Of a DNA stretch of 64,000 nucleotides, positions 1-9,416 are shown in pieces; position 1 is the first letter of the stretch, and the number at the start of each line of letters is the position of its first letter. Origin of the DNA: DASRLE01 sp963825315 (GTDB lineage Bacteria > Verrucomicrobiota > Verrucomicrobiia > Limisphaerales > Palsa-1400); NCBI GenBank assembly GCA_963825315.1, contig CAWGST010000006.1, positions 77,095 through 141,094 on the forward strand, in the 5' to 3' direction. The notes under the pieces were generated by a model, which was not told where the DNA came from, did no database searches, and was given only the letters and a program-made list of their open reading frames with translations. The translations under genes were made by a program, and so were the position numbers.

Positions 1-1
1 G

Positions 2-1279
2 GGCACACGGCTCAAGGCGCGCCTGGGTGATTTGCCCAAGCCGCTGATTCCCATCGGCGGCAAGCCGCTTCTGGAACATCAGGTTGAACTGGCCCAACGC
101 CACGGCTTTGATGACATCATCATCTTTGCCTGTTACCGGGCCGATCTCGTCGAACGCCACTTTGGCGATGGCGGCCGATGGGGACTGCGGATTCGCACCG
201 TCGTTGAGCGCCAACCGCTGGGCACGGCGGGCGCGGTGCTGGCAAGCTCTGACTTGCTGGCGGACGAGTTTGTGGTGATGTACGGCGATACCATGGTGAA
301 TGTGGACTTGGAACGAATGCGTCAAGCGCGCCTGGGCAGTCACGCGGATGCCGCCTTGCTGCTCCATCCCAACGATCATCCGCTGGACTCCGACTTGGTG
401 GAGGCCGATGCGGGCAATTGGATCACGGCCTTCCACAACCGCCCGCATCCCGGAGACAAATGGTTCCGAAACCTCGTCAACGCCGGCCTTTATGTCATCA
501 GCAAGCCTGCGCTTCGGCCATGGATCCAGCCGCAAAAGCCGCTGGACTTCGGCAAAGATTTGTTCCCGGCCATGCTTGGGCAAGGGGCAAAGTTGCTTGC
601 CTACAACAGCCCGGAATACATCAAGGACATCGGGACGCCGGAGCGTTATGACAGAATCTGCGCCGAATACGCGAGCGGGGTGGTGCAGCGCAGTTCGCTC
701 AGCACCACGCAACGGGCCGTCTTTTTGGACCGGGACGGCACGTTGGTCAAGGAGGTCAACGGGCTGACGTCTCCGGAGCAGTTGGAACTGCTGCCACAAG
801 CGGCGGAGGCCGTCCGCGAACTCAACCACCAGGGCTGGCTGGCGGTCCTGATTACCAACCAACCTGTCGTGGCCAAGGGCTTGTGCACCGAAGCCGACAT
901 GGCGGTGATCCATAACAAACTGGAAACACTGCTCGGGCGCGAGCGCGCCTACCTGGACCGGATTTACTGGTGCCCGCACCATCCCGAGAAAGGGTTTGCC
1001 GGCGAGCGTCCCGACTTGAAGATGGATTGCCAGTGCCGCAAACCCAAGCCCGGCATGGTCCTGCAAGCGGCCAAAGACCTTAACTTGAATCTCAACGCCT
1101 GCTGGCTCATCGGCGATTCGACCACGGACCTGGAAACCGCCAAAAACGCGGGCTTGAAATCCATTCTCTTGCGCACGGGCCACGGGGGCAAAGACGACAA
1201 ATTCAAGGCCGCGCCGCATTTCACAGCCGGAAACTTGCTCGATTCCGTGCGGCTGGTTATGGCAAAAGGAGGCTTGTGA
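2..1279 (+). CDS. Heptose-phosphate nucleotidyltransferase / HAD bisphosphatase fusion (5' end outside window)
   Basis: The gene is open from the first bases of the window, so its true start lies upstream. The N-terminal ~215 residues are a sugar-phosphate nucleotidyltransferase: a GTRLKARLGDLPKPLIPIGG segment begins the window and is the end of the signature loop and the lysine region. The C-terminal ~190 residues are a HAD phosphatase of the GmhB type, with FLDRDGTL (nucleophile Asp), ITNQP, CRKPKPGM and GDSTTDLETA. HddC-like guanylyltransferases and GmhB act in GDP-D-glycero-D-manno-heptose synthesis, and the next gene is an HddA-like kinase, so the three steps are probably encoded by adjacent genes. 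The stop overlaps the GTG start of that kinase by 4 bp. The exact sugar is inferred from context. Confidence 0.85.
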   Translation, partial: GTRLKARLGDLPKPLIPIGGKPLLEHQVELAQRHGFDDIIIFACYRADLVERHFGDGGRWGLRIRTVVERQPLGTAGAVLASSDLLADEFVVMYGDTMVNVDLERMRQARLGSHADAALLLHPNDHPLDSDLVEADAGNWITAFHNRPHPGDKWFRNLVNAGLYVISKPALRPWIQPQKPLDFGKDLFPAMLGQGAKLLAYNSPEYIKDIGTPERYDRICAEYASGVVQRSSLSTTQRAVFLDRDGTLVKEVNGLTSPEQLELLPQAAEAVRELNHQGWLAVLITNQPVVAKGLCTEADMAVIHNKLETLLGRERAYLDRIYWCPHHPEKGFAGERPDLKMDCQCRKPKPGMVLQAAKDLNLNLNACWLIGDSTTDLETAKNAGLKSILLRTGHGGKDDKFKAAPHFTAGNLLDSVRLVMAKGGL

Positions 1280-2259
1280 TTATCAGCCGGACACCCTTGC
1301 GCATGAGTTTTGTGGGCGGCGGCAGCGATCTGCCGGTCTTTTACCGCCGCTTTGGCGGGGCGGTCGTTTCCACCGCCATCAACCAGTTTGTCTATGTAAC
1401 TGTCAATAAGAAGTTCGACCAAAAGATTCGTCTCAGCTATTCCCGCACCGAGGAGGCGTCCTCGGTCGCCCGCATCCGGCATCCGCTGGTGCGCGAGGCG
1501 ATGATGATGCTCGGCATCCAGGGCGGCATCGAGATCACCTCCATCGCCGATGTTCCCTCCAAAGGCACCGGGCTGGGCAGTTCCAGTTCGTTTACCGTCG
1601 GCCTGCTTCATGCGCTGCACGCCTATTCCGGGCAGCACGTCGGCGCGGAGCAATTGGCCAGGGAAGCGTGTCAAATCGAAATTGACCGGTGCGCCGAGCC
1701 GATCGGCAGGCAGGACCAGTATGCCGCGGCCTTTGGCGGGCTGAATTTCATCCGCTTCAACCGCGATGACTCCGTGGTTGTCGAGCCTGTCATTTGCAGG
1801 CAGCAAACCCTCGAACAAATACAGGCCAATACCCTGACCTTTTACACCGGGATCACGCGCAGCGCCTCCAGCATTCTCCAGCATCAGCAGAGCGCGGTGG
1901 CTTCGGAGAAGAAGAAACAAACGGTGATGCGCCGCATGACGGAGCTGGCTGGCCAGTTGCGGCGGGACCTGCAAGCCAACCGCGCCGAAACGTTGGGAGA
2001 AATCATTCATGAAGGCTGGGTGCTCAAGAAGAGCCTCACCCCGGACATCAGCACGGACGTCATTGATCAGTGGTATGCCAGGGCCCGCAAAGCGGGGGCG
2101 GTCGGCGGCAAGCTTTTGGGCGCCGGCGCGGGCGGCTTCTTGATGTTCCAAGCCCCGCGCGAACGCCACGATGCCGTTGCCCACGCGCTGCGCGGCCTCC
2201 GCCGGGTGGATTTTCGCTTCGAAGCGCAAGGCAGCAGAATCATCTTCGTGCATCATTAA
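1276..2259 (+). CDS. hddA: GHMP-family heptose-7-phosphate kinase (HddA-like)
   Basis: This 327-residue GHMP kinase begins ISRTPLRMSFVGGGSDLP and carries the GHMP glycine/serine loop GTGLGSSSSF near residue 98 and the C-terminal GGKLLGAGAGGFLMF motif. This combination is typical of D-glycero-alpha-D-manno-heptose-7-phosphate kinases. The GTG start at 1276 lies inside the stop of the upstream gene and is preceded by AAAGGAGG at 1265-1272, so translation is probably coupled. The long open frame on the opposite strand is a shadow. The role is heptose activation for LPS, S-layer or capsule glycan; the precise substrate is inferred. Confidence 0.85.
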   Translation: MIISRTPLRMSFVGGGSDLPVFYRRFGGAVVSTAINQFVYVTVNKKFDQKIRLSYSRTEEASSVARIRHPLVREAMMMLGIQGGIEITSIADVPSKGTGLGSSSSFTVGLLHALHAYSGQHVGAEQLAREACQIEIDRCAEPIGRQDQYAAAFGGLNFIRFNRDDSVVVEPVICRQQTLEQIQANTLTFYTGITRSASSILQHQQSAVASEKKKQTVMRRMTELAGQLRRDLQANRAETLGEIIHEGWVLKKSLTPDISTDVIDQWYARARKAGAVGGKLLGAGAGGFLMFQAPRERHDAVAHALRGLRRVDFRFEAQGSRIIFVHH

Positions 2260-2357
2260 TCATGACAAGCCAGCGAGTGCGGGTTGCAAAAGCGCCGCCC
2301 ATTGGTATTCTCCCGCGATGAAACAGACCAGTCCACCGCTGACAGCAAGGAGTCAAA

Positions 2358-3104
2358 ATGACCCCCGAAGCCAATAAAACTCCCGCCATTCTCGATAATG
2401 CGGATGTGGCCCCGTGTCTGTCGGTGGTCATTCCCGTGTTCAACGAACAGGCGACGATTCAGGAGATCGTTCGGTGCGTCTGCGCGCAAAGGCCGGTGGA
2501 GGAGATCATCATTGTGGATGACTGCTCAACCGACGGCTCTTCCAGCATGGTGGACCAGATCGCCGCCGGGAACCCGGCGATCCGCGTGATCCACCACCCA
2601 GTCAACTGCGGCAAGGGAGCGGCATTGAGAACAGGGTTCGCCCTGGCCAAAGCCCGCTACGTCCTCGTGCAGGACGCGGACCTGGAGTACAACCCGGAAG
2701 AATACCACAAGCTTCTGGCGCCTCTCCTTGCCAACAAGGCGGATGTGGTGTTCGGGAGCCGCTTCGCAGGGGGAGGCCCCACCCGCGTTCTTTATTTCTG
2801 GCATTCACTTGGCAACCGCCTCCTCACCACTCTTTCCAACATGTTTACCAATCTGAACATGACCGACGTGGAGACTTGCTACAAGGTCTTCCGGCGCGAG
2901 ATCATCCAAAGTGTCAGGATACAGGAGAACCGTTTCGGGTTTGAGCCTGAGATAGTGGCAAAGGTCCGCCGCGTCCATGGCGTTCGCATTTACGAAGTTC
3001 CCATTTCTTACTACGGAAGAACTTACGCGGATGGCAAGAAGGTTTCGTGGCGGGACGGGATTCGCGCATTATGGTGCATCGTCAAATACAATGCCCTCTC
3101 CTGA
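2358..3104 (+). CDS. Glycosyltransferase family 2 (dolichol/undecaprenyl-phosphate sugar synthase-like)
   Basis: This 248-residue GT-A fold enzyme has SVVIPVFNEQATI at its N-terminus, the nucleotide-binding IIIVDDCSTDGS, and a QDADLEYNPEEY segment containing the DXD-type metal site. The C-terminal half (FGFEPEIVAKV, YYGRTYADGKK) is characteristic of DPM1/DPMS-like enzymes that transfer a sugar from an NDP donor to a polyprenyl phosphate. No membrane segment is evident. The ATG is preceded by AAGGAG at 2347-2352. Its stop overlaps the next start by 1 bp (TGATG), so it is translationally linked to the WecG/TagA enzyme. Confidence 0.85.
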   Translation: MTPEANKTPAILDNADVAPCLSVVIPVFNEQATIQEIVRCVCAQRPVEEIIIVDDCSTDGSSSMVDQIAAGNPAIRVIHHPVNCGKGAALRTGFALAKARYVLVQDADLEYNPEEYHKLLAPLLANKADVVFGSRFAGGGPTRVLYFWHSLGNRLLTTLSNMFTNLNMTDVETCYKVFRREIIQSVRIQENRFGFEPEIVAKVRRVHGVRIYEVPISYYGRTYADGKKVSWRDGIRALWCIVKYNALS

Positions 3105-3898
3105 TGCAGGCTCTTTCCCCCAACCTTTCGCCATCAGCCCGTGTCAATATTTTAGGGGTCGGCGTCAGCGCCATTGATCTGGACACGGCGCTGGCCAGAA
3201 TCACGCAGGCCTTGGAGAAAAAGGAGCAGGGTTACGTTTGTGTTACAGGGGTGCATGGCGTCTCTGAAGCGCAGTCGGACCCGGAGTTTCGACGCATCCT
3301 CAACCGGGCTTTTCTCTGCACGCCCGACGGCATGCCGCTGGTCTGGGTGGGACGGCTGCAGGGGCATAAACACATGGGCCGCGTTTACGGTCCGGACCTC
3401 ATGCGCGCCGTCATGGCTCTGTCCGGGCAAAAAGGCTGGCGTCACTTCTTTTACGGGGGGGCTGACGGGACGGCGCAGGCTTTGCAGGAAAAATTGGTGG
3501 AAAGATTCCCAAAGTTGCGGATCGTGGGAACGTATCAGCCTCCTTTTCGGCCATTGAATGCGGAGGAGCAGGCGACGCTCGAAGAAACCATCCGCCGAAC
3601 CCGTCCGGATATGATCTGGGTCGGATTGAGCACACCCAAACAGGAGCGTTTCATGGCCGAGAATCTGCCAAAACTGGATGTGACATTGATGTTCGGCGTG
3701 GGCGCGGCCTTTGATTTCCTGGCCGGGAAAGTGCGCCAGGCGCCCCGCTGGATGCAGCGCTCCGGTTTGGAATGGTTCTTCCGCCTCTGCTGCGAGCCAA
3801 GGCGGTTATGGAAACGCTATTTCAAGAACAACCCGCTTTTTCTCGCGCGGATTTTCTGCCAGCTTGCCGGCTTGAAAAAATTCCCCTTGCAGGACTGA
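3104..3898 (+). CDS. WecG/TagA/CpsF family glycosyltransferase
   Basis: This protein of about 264 residues belongs to the GT26 family, which transfers N-acetylmannosamine(uronic acid) or a related sugar to lipid-linked acceptors at the inner face of the cytoplasmic membrane. Family blocks are clear: TPDGMPLVWVGRLQG with the Asp thought to be catalytic, GGADGTAQAL, VGTYQPPF, WVGLSTPKQERFMAE and GAAFDFLAGKVRQAPRWMQ. The frame opens earlier at 3047, but the ATG at 3104 sits exactly at the GT2 stop and begins the conserved region, so it is preferred. The sugar transferred cannot be told from sequence alone. Confidence 0.85.
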   Translation: MQALSPNLSPSARVNILGVGVSAIDLDTALARITQALEKKEQGYVCVTGVHGVSEAQSDPEFRRILNRAFLCTPDGMPLVWVGRLQGHKHMGRVYGPDLMRAVMALSGQKGWRHFFYGGADGTAQALQEKLVERFPKLRIVGTYQPPFRPLNAEEQATLEETIRRTRPDMIWVGLSTPKQERFMAENLPKLDVTLMFGVGAAFDFLAGKVRQAPRWMQRSGLEWFFRLCCEPRRLWKRYFKNNPLFLARIFCQLAGLKKFPLQD

Positions 3899-3946
3899 AA
3901 GCGCAGTGACATTGAACTTGATTTCGACGACAGCGATGCCCGACAA

Positions 3947-5865
3947 TTGTCAAAACTGAAGATGATCGCACTCCTCAAACTCTGGATCCTCGCTTCAGCA
4001 GCCTGTATCTCCGCTGGATGGATCCTGTCAGCGCTGCATCAGCTCAATCTGTCCGGCTATGCGGTTTGTTTTTTCGTTTTCGCGGCGGGATTGGCGGTGC
4101 CATGGCAGCGGGGCGCCGGGCAGCCCGGTCCGGGGCGCCAGGGGCGGGGCAAAATGGGCGCGGTGGAATCTGCGTCGCTTCCGCCGGCCCTTGCCTCTGC
4201 TTTTTCTCCTGACGGCGGCCTTGGCGATTGTCGGGGGAGCGGTGCATGCGCCCAATAATTGCGACGCGCTCAACTATCGGTTTCCGCGGGTGTTGCACTG
4301 GTGGGCCGCTTCAGGCTGGCATTGGATTTCCACGCCCAATATGCGCATGAATTTGAGCGGAACAGGCTTTGAATGGCTGATGATGCCAATCTTCGTGGTG
4401 ACGCACAGCGACCGGTTCTTTTTTTTGATCAACATCGTTTGCTACCTGCTGCTGCCGGGCCTTATTTTCGTGGTTTTCGTCGCGTGCGGGGTTGGGCGGC
4501 GTCTGGCGTGGTTCTGGATGTGGCTTTTGCCGGCGGCCTTGTGTTATGCGATGCAAGCGGGCAGCATCTGCAATGACACCATCGCGGCAACGTATTTTCT
4601 CGCCGCGATTTACTTTGCTTTTCAAGCGCGGCGAACGTGCGATGTCCGCGATCTGTGGCTGGCATTTTTGGCGGCCGGATTGCTCACGGGAGTCAAGGCT
4701 ACGAATCTGCCATTATTGTTGCCTGTCGCCTGGGCAATCTGGCCCGCGTTGAGACTGGTGGAAAGGCGGTTCGCCGGCAGCGTTGCCGTCGTTTTTCTGA
4801 GTTTGCTGGTGTCCATTCTGCCAATGGCCGCGCTCAACCTGCACTTTACGGGAGATTGGGCGGGAGACCCGAACAATATGGGACGCTCACGGCGGGTGGA
4901 AAAACCCCTGATTGGAATTTTGGGCAATGGCTTGCAGTTGGGTCTGCAAAACTTGGAACCGCCCTTTCTGCCGATGGCCCGCTCAGCGGAGATTTTGGTT
5001 TGGCAGCGTTTTCCCGAAAGTCTCCAGACTGTCTTGAAAAATGATTTTCCCCGTTTCGTGGTGGAATTTCGCGAACTGCCTCAAGAAGAGTCCGCCGGAG
5101 TGGGCATCGGCATAACCTTGATCGCCATCGTTTCCATGGTGGCGGCTTTGCTTTCCCGATTTCGGAACCAGACGTGTTCAGCTATCCGGGCGCGGCCTCA
5201 GGGCCTGCTGATCGGCCTGTTGACATGGGTCGCGCTTTTGGTCTTTATGACGAAACTGGAAAGTGACGCGCCGTCCCGCCTGATCGCCGCCTATTATCCC
5301 CTGCTGCTGCTTCCGCTGGTGTTAAGCCCGGCGCAGAGCTTTTTGGTGAGGCAGCGATGGTACGAATGGCTGGCGGTTTGCGCCAGGCACAATTGCCTTG
5401 CTGGCGGTCATTCTGACCCCGTCGCGCCCCCTTTGGCCGGCGGAACGTTTCTTTGAGTGGACTGCGGATCGTTTTCCAGGCAATGCACTGATGGCGCGCG
5501 CCAGGACGGTTTATACGGTTTATCATTGCAGAAGCGATGTCTTTGCCTCGCTTCGGCAGCGTATTCCGGAGTCCGTCCCGGTCATCGGTTTGATTGACGA
5601 CGACGATGATATGGAAACTTCGTTGTGGCGCCCGTTCGGCGCCCGGCGCGTCGTGCATGTGCCGGCAGTGAATCGCATCCCGGATTCGAAGCTGCAATGG
5701 CTCGTGGTCAAAAATGATCTTTTCGGACTGAAGAATCCCAATGGGTTTGATGAATGGTTGCGCCGCGCCGGAGGGGTCCTCGTCGCCCGGCAATTCGTTA
5801 CGGAAACGGCCAGCTACGGGCCGCAGACATGGAGTGTGGTCCATTTTCCCGGCGTTTCAAACTGA
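3947..5865 (+). CDS. GT39-like polytopic membrane protein, reading frame broken twice
   Basis: Three consecutive frames make one protein of about 640 residues. The N-terminal hydrophobic segment is in frame 2 from 3947 (TTG; ATG at 3962). The main body runs in frame 3 to about 5375. The C-terminal part runs in frame 1 to 5865. The first shift lies in the G/C-rich run around 4090-4150 and the second near 5375-5390, where frame 3 LAVCA continues as frame 1 TIALLAVILTP. Each corresponds to one extra base. At least eight hydrophobic helices and a periplasmic HAPNNCDALNYRFPRV loop suggest a dolichyl-phosphate-mannose-type (GT39/GT83-like) glycosyltransferase using polyprenyl-linked sugars. It could be a pseudogene or carry sequencing errors. 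Confidence 0.6.
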
Positions 5866-5916
5866 AACATTTCTCTTGAAGTATTGCCGCATTGCGCTAC
5901 CTTGCGCCCCCTGTTT

Positions 5917-6888
5917 ATGAATGCAACAAAAGTCATCGTTTGTGGTGGAGGCGGTTTTATCGGCGGCCATTTGATCGCCGATTTGCGCCGCCAAGGTGTG
6001 AAGGAAATCCGGTCGGTGGACATCAAACCGCAGGCCGAATGGCATCAGGTTTTTCCAGATGTGGAAAATCTGCGGCTCGATTTGCAGAAACGCGACGCCT
6101 GCAAAAAGGCTCTTAAGGAGGCGGCCATTGTTTACAATCTGGCCGCCGACATGGGCGGCATGGGTTTCATTGAAAACAATCGGGCGCTCTGCATGCTTTC
6201 CGTCCTGATCAACACCCATTTGCTCATGGCGGCAAAAGAAACCGGCGTGCAACGCTTTTTTTACGCTTCCTCGGCCTGCGTTTACAACGCGGACAAGCAG
6301 CGGGATATCAATGTCACCGCCTTGAAGGAAGCCGACGCCTATCCCGCCATGCCCGAGGACGGCTACGGATGGGAAAAGCTGTTCAGCGAACGGATGTGCC
6401 GGCATTTCCGTGAAGATTTCGGCACTGTCACCCGGGTGGCGCGCTTTCACAATGTCTATGGGCCGTTGGGCACCTGGGATGGCGGGCGCGAAAAGGCGCC
6501 CGCGGCCATTTGCCGCAAGGTCATTCAGGCCAAACTATCGGGCAAACATGAAATCGAAATCTGGGGCGATGGCAAACAAACCCGCAGTTTCATGTATATT
6601 GATGATTGTCTCAAAGGCATCCAAGCCATCCTCGCCAGCGACATTGTGGAACCGATCAATCTGGGCAGCAGCGAGTTGGTTTCCATCAATCAATTGGTTG
6701 ATATGGTGGAGGATATTGCCGGGATCAAGTTGCAGCGCAGCTATAATTTGAAGGCGCCCAAAGGGGTCAATGGCCGGAATTCCGACAATACTCTCATCAA
6801 GAAATATCTGGGCTGGGAGCCTTGCATCCGTTTGCGCGACGGCATGGAAAAGACCTATCGCTGGATTTACGATCAGATCAAAAAGTGA
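5917..6888 (+). CDS. GDP-mannose 3,5-epimerase-like SDR
   Basis: This extended short-chain dehydrogenase of 323 residues has the NAD-binding glycine loop GGGGFIGGHL near residue 10, SSACVYN, and the catalytic Tyr150-x-x-x-Lys154 (YGWEK). It closely follows the plant GDP-mannose 3',5'-epimerase pattern, including MGGMGFIENN, an RFHNVYGPLGTWDGGREKAP block, GDGKQTRSFMYIDD and GVNGRNSDN. That enzyme makes GDP-L-galactose from GDP-mannose. In this neighbourhood it would supply an activated sugar for surface polysaccharide. An earlier in-frame TTG at 5884 exists, but the ATG at 5917 begins the conserved fold. Confidence 0.8.
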   Translation: MNATKVIVCGGGGFIGGHLIADLRRQGVKEIRSVDIKPQAEWHQVFPDVENLRLDLQKRDACKKALKEAAIVYNLAADMGGMGFIENNRALCMLSVLINTHLLMAAKETGVQRFFYASSACVYNADKQRDINVTALKEADAYPAMPEDGYGWEKLFSERMCRHFREDFGTVTRVARFHNVYGPLGTWDGGREKAPAAICRKVIQAKLSGKHEIEIWGDGKQTRSFMYIDDCLKGIQAILASDIVEPINLGSSELVSINQLVDMVEDIAGIKLQRSYNLKAPKGVNGRNSDNTLIKKYLGWEPCIRLRDGMEKTYRWIYDQIKK

Positions 6889-7172
6889 CGACTTTTGAAT
6901 TTCTCAAGAGAAGCGTTTCAGTTGGCATCAGCACAAGATATGGGTGATAGGTCTGGAAAAGGGGAAACACCGAAACAAATGTTGATAGTCAACGACTTAG
7001 CTGGCAACATTTGCCGTTACAAACCCGTAACAAGCCCGTTACGTTAACGATATAGCTGGCTTGGACTGGTTGGACGGGATAGCCGATCCAGGCAGCAGGG
7101 CTTTGAATTCGCTTCGTTCCATGCGCCATTCGCTTTCTTGCTCTTTGTCAGCACATTGCTATAGTCCCGCGC
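6889..7172 (+). other. Intergenic spacer before the decayed methylase
   Basis: No convincing gene. The only structure seen is a cluster of related heptamers/octamers: CCGTTAC at 7014-7020, CCCGTAAC at 7024-7031 and CCCGTTAC at 7035-7042, followed by GTTAAC. The downstream genes have accessory character, so this could mark an insertion boundary, but there is no matching copy further right that would prove it. Confidence 0.3.
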
Positions 7173-8363
7173 ATGGCCGAGCGAGATATTCGCACGTACG
7201 AAGTCACTTTTTGCAGCCGCGTTTCAAAATGGGCGGACGCCCTCTTTGCACAAAACCCGGCTTGGGGATTCAAGCGCAGCGAAATTGAGGAGTCGAAAGG
7301 CATTGATCGAAAGCGTTCTGATTGGCGCGTCTATGGAATTCGCGAGAATCTGGTTCTTGCCGGCGAAGTGAAATTGCCAGGGACGGCCGAGGGCCGAAAC
7401 GCGCACAGTCACAAGTTGGTCCAGGACTCAAACACCAAAGCCTCAAATGCCGGGGCGGAATTCTTCTTCACCTGGAATGTCAACAAGCTGGTTCTTTTCG
7501 ACGCGAAGAAATGGCACCTTCCCCTGCATGAGCGTCAAGTCGAGAGTTTCGACCTCGGTCTTGATCTCGACAATCCTGATGATGTTTCCCGCCCCGAAGT
7601 TGAAAAGCAGATTCGGGAGTTTCTCCATGATTTTTTCTCGCGGTTTGCCGTGATTGCCGCTGGAAAACAACCGGAATGGGGAATGTCGTTGGACGCTTAC
7701 TTTATTGACGCCTTCGAAAGCCATATCTCATGGGCGGTCAAACTCACGGCGGAATTTCTTTGGACGAAATCCGCCGCCGACAAATCTTTTGATGCGCTCC
7801 TGCAGGAGTGGATGGCGGGGGATAAGGGCTGGCAAGTCATCCGCAACGACCCGAAAGCCTGGCGCATGCTGATTGACCGCGCCGCGCGCACGCTCTGTTA
7901 CGTCTTCTCCAATCGCCTGCTGTTTTATGAGTCAGTTCGGACAAAATTCAGTGAACTGAAGGAACTTCACGTTCCGAAGAAAGCCAGTTCAGGGGACGAG
8001 CTCTACGTCCACTTTCAAAAAGCCTTCCAAAGAGCTGTCGAAGCCACAGGCGACTATGAAACCCTGTTCTATCCCTTTGAGAAAGATTGGGCCGGCCCGC
8101 TGATTTTTGGCCATGAGCATTCCATTGACGCGTGGCGCTCCGTGCTTGAAGAGATTCGCCCGTTCAATTTCAAAGAGATTCGGACCAACATCCTGGGCGG
8201 CATCTTCAAACGGCTTATTGCCCCGGAAGAACGCCACAAATTCGGCCAGCACTATACCAACGAAGATTTGGTGGACGTGGTCAATGCCTTTTGCATCCGC
8301 AAGGCGGAAGACACAGTTCTCGATCCTGCTTGTGGTTCCGGCAGTTTTCTCGTTCGCGGCTAG
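7173..8363 (+). pseudogene. N-6 DNA methylase (type IIG/Eco57I-like) truncated at the SAM-binding motif
   Basis: The 396-residue product has the N-terminal nuclease-like and helical region of large N6-adenine methylases. It reads up to FGQHYTNEDLVDVV and then motif I, DPACGSGSFLV. The frame stops two codons later. Intact relatives continue for several hundred residues with the NPPY catalytic motif IV and a specificity domain, none of which is present. The N-terminal segment (about residues 30-100, including LAGEVKLPG with a possible E-x-K) could be a PD-(D/E)XK nuclease. The protein cannot methylate DNA as it stands. An internal deletion is the simplest reading. Confidence 0.75.
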
Positions 8364-8619
8364 TCGAGCGCACGCGGAGGTGGTTTTCACGCTGGCGCGA
8401 CATAACTTTCACGGCGCGTTGCCGCTGCCAAAATCGGATACAGCCGCGCAGACTTTGCAAGCCGGATTGACGCAACGCCTCATCTCGCTCGCGGCAAAAG
8501 CGGATGAGTTGGCGCGCAGCCGAACGGGGGACGAAAAGAGGGCAACGGAACTTGCCGCCTTGCTGGAGTTTTGGATGACACACGGCAAGCCGCGTCGTGA
8601 GCCTAAAGAAAATGAATGA
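8364..8619 (+). pseudogene. C-terminal gene remnant abutting the truncated methylase
   Basis: Immediately after the methylase stop, another frame stays open (about 85 residues: RAHAEVVFTLARHNFHG through ALLEFWMTHGKPRREPKE) and ends at 8619. It has no start or N-terminal domain of its own and looks like the tail of a larger protein. The junction at about 8358-8366 is probably a deletion scar. Whether this tail belonged to the same methylase or to a neighbouring restriction or specificity gene cannot be decided here. Confidence 0.4.
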
Positions 8620-8705
8620 AATCAGCCGGCTTGGACAGCATTTGTCCAACTCGTTCGCGCAAACTATCCGGCAGTGAAAAACGAAACAACAAAATTGAGG
8701 CAATT

Positions 8706-9416
8706 ATGGGACTCACAATAAATTACAAATTGTCCGTGCTGAAAAATCTTTCTTCCGCCGTGGTGCGCGAACTGGCCAACCGCACGGCGCTTTATGCCAG
8801 GAAAATCGGCTGCGCGGAAGTCGGGGAAGTGAAGCAGGTCAAGGCAGACACGCCGTTTACAACTCTCTTTGTCACGGTCGGGCCTGTGGAGGATGGCTGC
8901 TTCGGCAACATTCCCGCCAAGCGCGGCTGGGTGGTGGAAGTCTGGCCGGGTAAAGGTTGCGAAAGCACATTGTTTGGACTGTGCCAGTATCCACGGCGGG
9001 CGCCGTTTCGAGCCGGGTCGGTTCCCACTGGTTATGAGGGCGGCTGGGTGCTCAGCGGTTTCTGCAAAACCCAATATGCAAGCGAGCATGGCTGGGAACA
9101 TTTTCTCAAGTGCCATCGGCAAGTCATCAGCCTGCTCGATTTTTGGCGGCAGCTTGGCGTGACTGTGGAAGTGACCGACGAAGGCGAATACTGGCAAACG
9201 CGGTCGGAAGAACAACTAAGAAGCAAACTCCGGCAATACGACGGTTTGGTGGCAGCGCTGGGTGGAATGTTGAAGGATGCGGCCGCTGATTCCGGCAGCG
9301 GCTTGTCGGTGGAGTCGCCGATTTTTGATTACGCCCGCTTCGAGCGGCTGGAACATGAAGGGCGGCAGGAATTCGTCGGCCAGATGGCGCAGTTGCTCTC
9401 ACCAAAAAAGCGATGA
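8706..9416 (+). CDS. Conserved-looking protein of unknown function
   Basis: The 236-residue soluble protein has no signal peptide or membrane segment. It begins MGLTINYKLSV and contains a Gly/Trp/Cys-rich central part (FGLCQYPRRAPF, GYEGGWVLSGFCKTQYA) and a helical C-terminus. The ATG at 8706 is chosen because the upstream in-frame extension from 8616 is low-complexity and overlaps the remnant. Composition is like other genes in the window. I do not recognise the family. Its position beside the methylase remnant suggests an accessory or defence-island gene, but nothing in the sequence assigns a function. Confidence 0.6.
   Translation: MGLTINYKLSVLKNLSSAVVRELANRTALYARKIGCAEVGEVKQVKADTPFTTLFVTVGPVEDGCFGNIPAKRGWVVEVWPGKGCESTLFGLCQYPRRAPFRAGSVPTGYEGGWVLSGFCKTQYASEHGWEHFLKCHRQVISLLDFWRQLGVTVEVTDEGEYWQTRSEEQLRSKLRQYDGLVAALGGMLKDAAADSGSGLSVESPIFDYARFERLEHEGRQEFVGQMAQLLSPKKR

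Noticed and set aside
964..2256. A 430-codon open frame on the - strand opposite the heptose kinase
   Set aside because: It is an antisense shadow of two well-supported + strand genes in GC-rich DNA, with no recognisable domain.
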